Assembly: GCA_002842205.1 (NCBI GenBank)
Contig: PHCI01000018.1
Location: 18,114 to 82,113 of the forward strand
Direction of reading: 5' to 3'
Origin: Betaproteobacteria bacterium HGW-Betaproteobacteria-3
Lineage (GTDB): Bacteria > Pseudomonadota > Gammaproteobacteria > Burkholderiales > Burkholderiaceae_C
DNA: 64,000 nucleotides
The notes beneath the pieces are model-generated. The model searched no databases. It saw only the letters and a program-made list of their open reading frames with translations, and was not told the DNA's origin. Positions 57,588 to 64,000 of the stretch are shown piece by piece (position 1 is the stretch's first letter; each line of letters opens with the position of its first letter). The position numbers were made by a program, and so were the translations under genes.

Positions 57588-58676
57588 ATGGCCGAGATCG
57601 CCGCCACCACCCCCGCACCGCCCAGCGCCCATGCCGCCGACACCGCTGCACTGGCCGAGGCCCGCACGCTGGTCCGCGACCTCTACACCCCGCGTGCACC
57701 GCGCTATTGGGTCGATTTTTTACTGAGCGCCGGCCTGGGCTGGGCTGCTTTTGTGGCGGCCGTGCGGTGGCCGGCGTGGTCGGCGCAGCAGGCCGTGGCG
57801 CTGGGGGTGAGCGTGGTGGCGCTGTACCGCGCGGTCATCTTTGTGCACGAACTGGCGCACCTGGGGCCGCGCAAGTGGCCCGCCTTTCGCGCGGCGTGGA
57901 ACCTGCTTTGCGGCGGGCCGATCCTGGTGCAGTCGTACACCTACAGCGGCGTGCACAACCTGCACCACTATCAGCACCTTTATGGCACCCGGGCCGATGG
58001 CGAGTACCTGCCGTTTGCGCGCATGCGGCTGCTGGCGGTGTTTGGCCACTGGGCGCTGGCGGTGGTGGTGCCGGCCATCGTGCTGGTGCGCGCATTGGTG
58101 CTGGTGCCGCTGTCGTGGCTGATCCCGCCGCTGGCGCGGTGGCTGTGGGAGCGCGCGTCGTCGCTGATCATCGACCCTGAGTTCAAGCGCCCCCACTCCC
58201 GCCACGACGACCCAAGCTGGCGCTGGCAGGACGCGTATTCATGGCTGTGCGCCAGCACCGGCGTGGGCCTGATGGCGGCGGGCGTGTGGCCGTGGCGCGT
58301 GCTGGTGCTGTGGTACCTGATGCTGATGGGCATCCTCATGCTCAACGGCGTGCGCACGTTGATTGCGCACCGCTACCGTTTCCCCGGCGAACGCCCGCTG
58401 ACCCTGATGGAGCAGTTTCACGACTCGGTGGACGTGCCCGGCCATCCGCTGGTCACGACACTGTGGGCGCCCGTGGGCCTGCGCTTTCACGCCACCCACC
58501 ACCTGTTTCCGGGCATGCCGTACCACAACCTCGGCACCGCCTACCAGCGCCTGGCCAGCGGCCTGTCTGACCCGGCGTGGTTCCTGCGGTCGACCGAACA
58601 GAACATGGTGGGGGCGATGCGCAAGCTGGTGCGCGAGTCGCGTCGCAGCGGGGAGCGGTGCGGCGCGAAGGCTTGA
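57588..58676 (+). CDS. Membrane fatty acid desaturase
   Basis: 362 residues with four to six hydrophobic helices. Three His boxes for the di-iron site: HELAH (87-91), HNLHH (123-127) and HATHH (about 302). They match the acyl-lipid desaturase/hydroxylase superfamily (FA_desaturase). Regiospecificity unknown. Divergent from the helicase gene; the tRNA-Arg gene lies on the opposite strand two bases after its stop. Confidence 0.9.
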   Translation: MAEIAATTPAPPSAHAADTAALAEARTLVRDLYTPRAPRYWVDFLLSAGLGWAAFVAAVRWPAWSAQQAVALGVSVVALYRAVIFVHELAHLGPRKWPAFRAAWNLLCGGPILVQSYTYSGVHNLHHYQHLYGTRADGEYLPFARMRLLAVFGHWALAVVVPAIVLVRALVLVPLSWLIPPLARWLWERASSLIIDPEFKRPHSRHDDPSWRWQDAYSWLCASTGVGLMAAGVWPWRVLVLWYLMLMGILMLNGVRTLIAHRYRFPGERPLTLMEQFHDSVDVPGHPLVTTLWAPVGLRFHATHHLFPGMPYHNLGTAYQRLASGLSDPAWFLRSTEQNMVGAMRKLVRESRRSGERCGAKA

Positions 58677-58678
58677 TT

Positions 58679-58754
58679 TGGTGCGGCTGGCGGGGATCGA
58701 ACCCACGACCCTTGGCTTCGGAGGCCAATACTCTATCCACTGAGCTACAGCCGC
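58679..58754 (-). tRNA. tRNA-Arg (anticodon CCG, reads CGG)
   Basis: Leftward: acceptor GCGGCTG pairs with CAGCCGC, D-arm region AGCTCAGTGGATAGAGT, anticodon stem-loop TTGGC-CTCCGAA-GCCAA with CCG at 34-36, T-loop GGTTCGATCCC, discriminator A and an encoded CCA end. All four arms fold. It lies in the 246-base interval between the desaturase and the RND genes. Confidence 0.97.
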
Positions 58755-58922
58755 ATGCAGGGTGATGCAGCCCTGAATTCTCGCACATGGGCGGGCCGGT
58801 GCGGGGCCAAATGCGGGCCGTCCGGTGCCCGACCCATAAAGTCGGCAAAATCGGTGCCTCAGCGCCCCGTCGGCCGACCCAAGGCCCGGATCGCGTGACT
58901 CTTTTCCCCCAAAAGGTTTTCC

Positions 58923-60233
58923 ATGTCCGAGTTGAGCACTCTTCCATCCCGTCCTGTGGCCCGCGCACTGCGGCCCGACCCGTGGGCCAGCGCCTTGGCT
59001 GCCGGGCTGCTGGCCACGCTGCTGGTGGCGGGCTGTGGCCAAGGCGGCAACACCGAGAGCAAGGGCAATGGGGCCGCGCCCCCGGCCCCGCCGCCACCCG
59101 AAGTGGGCGTGGTGACGGTGACGCCAGGCGACGTGGGCCTGGTGACGGAGTTGCCGGGCCGGCTGGAGGCGTCGCGCGTGGCGCAGGTGCGGGCGCGCGT
59201 GGCGGGCATCGTGCAACAGCGGTTGTTCCGCGAAGGCAGCGACGTGAAGGCCGGGCAACTGCTGTTCCGGATCGACCCCGCGCCTTACGCCGCCGCCTAT
59301 CAAAGTGCGCAGGCTTCGCTGGCACGCGCCGAGGCCAACCTGGCGCAAGCCACGGCGCTGATGGAGCGCTACAAGCCCCTGCTCGAAGCCCAGATGGTCA
59401 GCAAGCTCGCGTTTGACAACGCGTTGGCCGGCCAGCGCCAGGCCGAGGCCGATGTGGCGGTGGGCCGCGCGGGCGTGCAGACGGCCCGCATCAACCTCGA
59501 TTACGCCAGCGTCACCGCGCCCATTGCCGGGCGCATTGGCCGCGCGCTGGTGACCGAGGGCGCGCTGGTGGGCCAGGGCGAGGCCACGCCGCTGGCGGTG
59601 GTGCAGCAGATCCAGCCCATGCTGGTGAATTTCACCCAATCGGCAGCAGAGGTGATGAACCTGCGCCGCGCACTGGAAGCCGGCCAGCTCAAGCGCGCCG
59701 CCGGCGATGAGGCCGTGAGCGTGCGTCTGGTGCTGGAGGACGGCAGCGTGTACCCGCGCGCCGGTCGGCTGCTGTTTTCGGATCTGTCCGTGGACCCGAC
59801 CACTGGCCAGATCACCCTGCGCGCCGAGGTGCCCAACCCGGGCAGCGTGTTGCTGCCGGGCCTGTATGTGCGCGTGCGGCTGGAACAGGCGCAGGCGCCC
59901 GACGCCATCGTGTTGCCGCAGCAGGCCGTCACCCGCTCGGGCCAGGGCGACAGCGTGATGGTGGTGGGGCCCGACGGCAAGGTGGGCCCGCGCACCGTGA
60001 AGGTGGGCAACGCCCAGGCGGGCGGCTGGGTCATTCTGGACGGCCTGAAGGCCGGCGAGCAGGTGATGGTGGACGGCTTCCAGAAGCTGCGTCCGGGCGC
60101 GCCGGTCAAGCCCGTGCCGTGGCAGCCCCCGGGCGCCAAGGCGTCGGCGGCTTCCCCTGCAGCCGCCCCCGCTGCATCGGCGCCTGCGGCCGCCGCCTCG
60201 GCCCCGGCCTCCGCCCCTGCGGCCAAGTCCTGA
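58923..60233 (+). CDS. RND efflux membrane fusion lipoprotein (AcrA/MexA type)
   Basis: 436 residues. Lipobox LLVAGC with Cys38. Then the periplasmic adaptor plan: beta-barrel/lipoyl segment (ELPGRLEASRVAQVRARVAGIVQQRLF), helical hairpin (about 120-185), second lipoyl half (VTAPIAGRIGRALVTEGALV) and membrane-proximal domain. A low-complexity Ala/Pro/Ser tail of about 40 residues closes it. It links the pump encoded next (12-base gap) with an outer-membrane channel that is not encoded in the window. Confidence 0.95.
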   Translation: MSELSTLPSRPVARALRPDPWASALAAGLLATLLVAGCGQGGNTESKGNGAAPPAPPPPEVGVVTVTPGDVGLVTELPGRLEASRVAQVRARVAGIVQQRLFREGSDVKAGQLLFRIDPAPYAAAYQSAQASLARAEANLAQATALMERYKPLLEAQMVSKLAFDNALAGQRQAEADVAVGRAGVQTARINLDYASVTAPIAGRIGRALVTEGALVGQGEATPLAVVQQIQPMLVNFTQSAAEVMNLRRALEAGQLKRAAGDEAVSVRLVLEDGSVYPRAGRLLFSDLSVDPTTGQITLRAEVPNPGSVLLPGLYVRVRLEQAQAPDAIVLPQQAVTRSGQGDSVMVVGPDGKVGPRTVKVGNAQAGGWVILDGLKAGEQVMVDGFQKLRPGAPVKPVPWQPPGAKASAASPAAAPAASAPAAAASAPASAPAAKS

Positions 60234-60245
60234 GGAGCGCGGCAC

Positions 60246-63200
60246 ATGGCCCGATTCTTCATTGACCGCCCCATCTTTGCGTGGGTGATTGCCCTGTTCA
60301 TCCTGGTGATGGGCGGGGTGGCCATCACGCAGTTGCCCGTGGCGCAGTACCCGCCGGTGGCGCCGCCGTCGATCGTGATCACGGCCACCTACCCCGGCGC
60401 CTCGGCGCAGGCGCTGGAAGACAGCGTGCTGAGCGTGATCGAACAGGAAATGAACGGCTCGCCGGGCCTGATCTACATGGAATCGGTGGCGCAGGCCAAC
60501 GGCAGCGGGCAGATCACGCTGAGCTTCGAATCCGGCACCAACGCCGATCTGGCGCAGGTGGACGTGCAAAACCGCCTGGGTCGCGCGTCGCCACGCCTGC
60601 CCGGCGCCGTGACGCAGCAGGGCGTGCGGGTGGACAAGGCCCGTTCGAACTTCCTGCTGTTCACGATCCTGTCGTCCGAGAACGGCGAATTTGACCCGAT
60701 TGCGCTGGGCGACTACGCCTCGCGCACGGTGCTGCCCGAGATCCAGCGCATTCCCGGCGTGGGCCAGGCGCAGCTGTTTGGCACCGAGCGCGCCATGCGC
60801 ATCTGGGTGGACCCGGCACGCCTGCTGAGCTTCAACCTCGCACCGGCCGATGTGAACAACGCCATTCGCGCGCAAAACGCCCAGGTGTCGTCGGGCGGCA
60901 TTGGCGAGCTGCCCAATGTGGCGGGCCAGGGCGTGGCGGCCACCGTGGTGGTGGAGGGCCAGTTGGCCTCGGTGGAACAGTTTGGCAACATCGTGCTGCG
61001 CGCCAACACCGACGGCTCCACCGTGCGGCTCAAGGACGTGGCGCGCATCGAAATGGGCGCCCAGACCTACGCCACCTCCGCCCGGCTCAACGGCAACCCG
61101 TCCACCGGCATCGGGGTGCAGCTCTCGCCCACGGGCAACGCGGTGGCCACGGCCAAGGCGATTCGCGCCCGCATGGAAGAGCTGTCCAAATTCTTCCCCA
61201 AGGGCATGAAGTGGGCCATCCCTTACGACAGCTCGCGCTTCATCAGCATCTCGATCTCGCAGGTGGTGGAGACGCTGCTCGAGGCCATGGTGCTGGTGTT
61301 TCTGGTGATGTTCCTGTTCTTGCAGAACTTCCGCTACACCATCATCCCGGCCATCGTGGTGCCGGTGTCGCTGCTGGGCACCTTTGCGGTGCTGCTGGCG
61401 CTGGGCTTTTCGATCAACGTGCTGACGATGTTCGGCATGGTGCTGGTGATTGGCATCGTGGTGGACGACGCCATCGTGGTGGTGGAGAACGTCGAGCGCA
61501 TCATGAGCTCAGAGGGCCTGCCGCCGCGCGAAGCCACGCGCAAGGCCATGGGGCAGATCAGCGGCGCCATCATCGGCATCACGGTGGTGCTGGTGTCGGT
61601 GTTTGTGCCGCTGGCTTTTTTTGGCGGGGCGGTGGGCAATATCTACCGGCAGTTCTCGGCGGTGATGGTCACGTCCATCCTGTTCTCGGCGTTCATGGCC
61701 TTGTCGCTCACGCCGGCGCTGTGCGCCACGCTGCTCAAGCCGGTGCAGGCGGGGCACCATCATGAAAAGAGCGGCTTTTTCGGCGGGTTCAACCGCGGGT
61801 TTGCGCGCACCGCCAAGGGCTATGAGCGCTGGGTGGCCCGGCTGCTGGGCAAGACGCCGCGCTATCTGGTCATTTACGCGGCCATCGTCGGCGCGGTGGT
61901 GGTGCTGTTTGCGCGCCTGCCATCGGCGTTTTTGCCCAGCGAAGACCAGGGTTACCTGATCGTCAACGTGCAGCTGCCACCCGGGGCCACGCGCGAACGC
62001 ACCTCGGCCGTGATCGAGCAGGTGGAGGCCTACATTCTCAAGCAGCCCGAGGTGCAAAGCATGGTGGGCGTGCTGGGCTTCAGCTTCTCGGGCCAGGGCC
62101 AGAACGCCGCGCTGGCGTTCGTCACGCTCAAGGACTGGAGCGAACGCAAGGGCGCCGGCGCCACGGCACAGGCGGTGGCGGGGCGCGCGTTCGGGGCGTT
62201 TTCCAAAATCCGCGATGCCTTCATCTTTGCGTTGAGCCCGCCGCCCATTCCCGAGCTGGGCACGGTGTCGGGCTTCAACTTCCGGCTGCAGGACCGCGGT
62301 GGCAACGGCCACGCCGCCTTGCTGGCCGCGCGCAATCAGCTGCTGGGTGCCGCAGGGCAGAGCAAGGTGCTGACGGGCGTGCGCCCCGACGGTCTGGAAG
62401 ACGCGCCGCAACTGCAGCTCGACATCGACCGCGACAAGGCCAGCGCGCTGGGCGTGCCGTTTGAGGCCATCAACGCGGTGCTGTCCACGTCGCTCGGGTC
62501 GAGCTACATCAACGACTTCCCGAACCGCGGGCGCTTGCAGCGCGTGATCGTGCAGTCCGACGCGCCCGGGCGCATGCAGCCGGGCGATCTGCTGCGCCTG
62601 AACGTGCTCAACACGCAGGGCAAGGCCGTGCCGCTGTCGGCGTTTGCGGCCACGCGCTGGGTCACCGGTCCGATGCAGACCATCCGCTACAACGGCTATC
62701 CGGCCATGCGCATTTCGGGCCAGGCGGCGCCGGGCCGCAGCACCGGCGAGGCCATGGCCGAGATGGAGCGGCTGGCCGGGCAACTGCCCCCGGGGTTCGC
62801 GTTTGAATGGACCGGCCAGTCGCGCGAGGAAAAGCTCTCGGGCGCGCAGGCCATGATCCTGATGGCGTTCTCGCTGATGGCGGTGTTTTTGAGCCTGGCC
62901 GCGCTGTACGAGAGCTGGACGATCCCGCTGGCCGTGATCCTGGTGGTGCCGCTGGGCATTCTGGGCGCGCTGCTGGGCGCCAACCTGCGCGGCTTTCCCA
63001 ACGATGTGTACTTCAAGGTCGGGCTGATCACCATCATCGGCCTGGCGGCCAAGAACGCGGTGCTGATCATCGAATACGCCAAAGACCTGCAGGCGCAGGG
63101 CAAGAGCCTGGTGGACGCCGCACTGGAGGCCTGCCACCTGCGCTTTCGCCCGATCCTGATGACCTCGCTGGCGTTCATCCTGGGCGTGCTGCCGCTGGTG

Positions 63201-63395
63201 GTGTCCACGGGCGCGGGCTCGGCCGGGCAGCGCGCCATTGGCACCGGGGTGATGGGCGGGATGATCGCCGCCACGGTGCTCGCGGTGTTTTTTGTGCCCC
63301 TGTTCTTTGTGGTGGTGCGCCGCATTTTCCGCAGCCGCGCGCCGTTGGCCGCGCCGCCCGGCAGCGACCCGGCGAGCCCGGACGCCCCCTTATAA
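60246..63395 (+). CDS. RND multidrug efflux pump, AcrB/MexB type
   Basis: 1049 residues, HAE1 class. MARFFIDRPIFAWVIALFI is the classic N-terminus; twelve helices with two large periplasmic loops. The proton-relay pair Asp407/Asp408 in GIVVDDAIVVVENVER is intact. Drug/proton antiport across the inner membrane, expelling amphiphilic compounds. No TolC/OprM gene follows, so an unlinked channel is expected; a regulator is not adjacent either. Confidence 0.97.
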   Translation: MARFFIDRPIFAWVIALFILVMGGVAITQLPVAQYPPVAPPSIVITATYPGASAQALEDSVLSVIEQEMNGSPGLIYMESVAQANGSGQITLSFESGTNADLAQVDVQNRLGRASPRLPGAVTQQGVRVDKARSNFLLFTILSSENGEFDPIALGDYASRTVLPEIQRIPGVGQAQLFGTERAMRIWVDPARLLSFNLAPADVNNAIRAQNAQVSSGGIGELPNVAGQGVAATVVVEGQLASVEQFGNIVLRANTDGSTVRLKDVARIEMGAQTYATSARLNGNPSTGIGVQLSPTGNAVATAKAIRARMEELSKFFPKGMKWAIPYDSSRFISISISQVVETLLEAMVLVFLVMFLFLQNFRYTIIPAIVVPVSLLGTFAVLLALGFSINVLTMFGMVLVIGIVVDDAIVVVENVERIMSSEGLPPREATRKAMGQISGAIIGITVVLVSVFVPLAFFGGAVGNIYRQFSAVMVTSILFSAFMALSLTPALCATLLKPVQAGHHHEKSGFFGGFNRGFARTAKGYERWVARLLGKTPRYLVIYAAIVGAVVVLFARLPSAFLPSEDQGYLIVNVQLPPGATRERTSAVIEQVEAYILKQPEVQSMVGVLGFSFSGQGQNAALAFVTLKDWSERKGAGATAQAVAGRAFGAFSKIRDAFIFALSPPPIPELGTVSGFNFRLQDRGGNGHAALLAARNQLLGAAGQSKVLTGVRPDGLEDAPQLQLDIDRDKASALGVPFEAINAVLSTSLGSSYINDFPNRGRLQRVIVQSDAPGRMQPGDLLRLNVLNTQGKAVPLSAFAATRWVTGPMQTIRYNGYPAMRISGQAAPGRSTGEAMAEMERLAGQLPPGFAFEWTGQSREEKLSGAQAMILMAFSLMAVFLSLAALYESWTIPLAVILVVPLGILGALLGANLRGFPNDVYFKVGLITIIGLAAKNAVLIIEYAKDLQAQGKSLVDAALEACHLRFRPILMTSLAFILGVLPLVVSTGAGSAGQRAIGTGVMGGMIAATVLAVFFVPLFFVVVRRIFRSRAPLAAPPGSDPASPDAPL

Positions 63396-63436
63396 TTAAA
63401 GGTTGATTTCAACGCCCCGCCACTATTGAGGACGCC

Positions 63437-64000
63437 ATGAGCGACAACACCCACGAAGAAGCCCACACCGGCCCGATCAAGAACCCCAAGCAGTTGCTGC
63501 TGGCTGTTTTCATGTCGTTTGTGGTGCCCATCTTTGCCATCATTGGCCTCGTGTATTACGTCAGTTCGGCGCCCAAGACCGCGCCCGGCGTCAGCGAAGA
63601 CGCTCTGGCGCAAGCGGTAGAACACCGCATCCAGAAGGTCGGCGTGGTGGAGATCCGCGACGCCAACCGCGCCCTCAAGACCGGCGAACAGGTGTTTGCG
63701 GCCCAGTGCGGCGCCTGCCACACCGCCGGGGTGGCCGGTGCGCCCAAGTTGGGCGACGCTGCTGCCTGGGCGCCACGCATCGCCACCGGCTTTGAGGCCC
63801 TGCTGAATTCAGCCCTCAAGGGCAAGGGCGCCATGGGCGCGCAAGGCGGTGGCGATCTGGCCGACCTGGAAATCGCCCGCGCCGTGGTCTACCTGGCCAA
63901 CGGCAGTGGCGGCAAGCTGCCCGAACCCGCAGCGCCTGGCGCGGCGCCCGCTGCTGCCGCGGAGGTGGCCCCGGCGGCGGCCCCTGCAGCGGCTGCGGCC
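63437..64000 (+). CDS. Cytochrome c5 family protein (partial)
   Basis: An N-terminal membrane anchor (about 20-42, LLAVFMSFVVPIFAIIGLVYY) is followed by a cytochrome c domain with heme motif CGACH (91-95) in GEQVFAAQCGACHTAG and the Met-ligand region MGAQGGGDL. After the heme domain comes an Ala/Pro-rich linker that runs past base 64000, often followed in this family by a second heme domain. Membrane-tethered periplasmic electron carrier. GAGGA precedes the 63437 start. Confidence 0.9.
   Translation, partial: MSDNTHEEAHTGPIKNPKQLLLAVFMSFVVPIFAIIGLVYYVSSAPKTAPGVSEDALAQAVEHRIQKVGVVEIRDANRALKTGEQVFAAQCGACHTAGVAGAPKLGDAAAWAPRIATGFEALLNSALKGKGAMGAQGGGDLADLEIARAVVYLANGSGGKLPEPAAPGAAPAAAAEVAPAAAPAAAAA

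Noticed and set aside
58679..58754. tRNA-Arg considered as an integration site for a mobile island
   Set aside because: No integrase gene and no direct repeat of the tRNA 3' end found in the flanking window; neighbouring genes are ordinary chromosomal ones.
58239..60875. Leftward open frame of about 880 codons opposite the desaturase and RND adaptor
   Set aside because: It runs through the tRNA-Arg gene and two clear genes on the other strand; composition is that of a shadow frame.

Overview
The window reads as a chromosomal segment of a high-GC betaproteobacterium of the Comamonadaceae type (Acidovorax/Hydrogenophaga/Polaromonas-like). Evidence: pilT-pilU, the dolP-diaA-yraN/rsmI neighbourhood, a narXL-narK-narK-narG nitrate locus, strongly GC-biased third codon positions with long antisense shadow frames, and a dispersed AT-rich GCTAT...ATAGC repeat of a kind I associate with that family. 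No insertion sequence, phage, plasmid or CRISPR signature is visible. Genes are tightly packed; no gene-free stretch exceeds 300 bases. The longest gap, 33100-33331, is an AT-rich divergent promoter region.

Layout. (1) 1-7364, all leftward: nitrate respiration, comprising narG (runs off the left edge), two NarK transporters and the NarX-NarL two-component system, with a perfect FNR/Anr box and a hairpin between narL and the first narK. (2) 7451-13030: purU, a GcvA-like LysR regulator, a stand-alone glcD, an LrgA/LrgB pair and a convergent class V aminotransferase; together a plausible C2 (glycolate/glyoxylate/glycine) module. (3) 13123-17113: a biotinyl-carboxyltransferase fusion, a ReAV-type asparaginase and an arginase. 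(4) 17137-18738: an unrecognised lipoprotein. (5) 18829-36940: an unusual Pel-like exopolysaccharide locus. The leftward genes are a small RRM-like protein, a PelA-type hydrolase domain, pelB, pelD, pelE, pelF, pelG, a small secreted protein and a giant lipoprotein with a deacetylase domain, a DUF11-type stalk and a C-terminal sorting tail. It is flanked by a convergent GH114-like lipoprotein, a divergent PAS-GGDEF-EAL protein and a galE whose gatekeeper residue is Cys. (6) 36979-40634: putA, which carries several repeat-derived insertions, and its divergent Lrp-type regulator. (7) 40783-46634: an unknown gene, a DUF3617 protein, yggS, pilT, pilU and a beta-hydroxyacid dehydrogenase. (8) 46721-50841: dolP-diaA-yraN facing rsmI and a pentaheme cytochrome. 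(9) 50864-58676: a secreted hydrolase, a HAD dehalogenase, a tandem DsbA-fold protein, a Tat-exported DUF1439 protein, a GST, a NERD-helicase and a fatty acid desaturase. (10) 58679-64000: tRNA-Arg(CCG), an RND pump (membrane fusion protein plus inner-membrane pump) and a cytochrome c5 cut by the right edge.

The most interesting system is the Pel variant. The hydrolase and deacetylase activities that sit in one PelA protein in Pseudomonas appear here as separate genes, a second GH114-like lipoprotein is present, pelC is not found, pelB is about half the usual length, and a human-GALE-like epimerase next door could supply UDP-GalNAc. The second theme is a short repeat found seven times, four of them translated in frame inside genes (three in putA, one at the domain junction of the carboxylase fusion).
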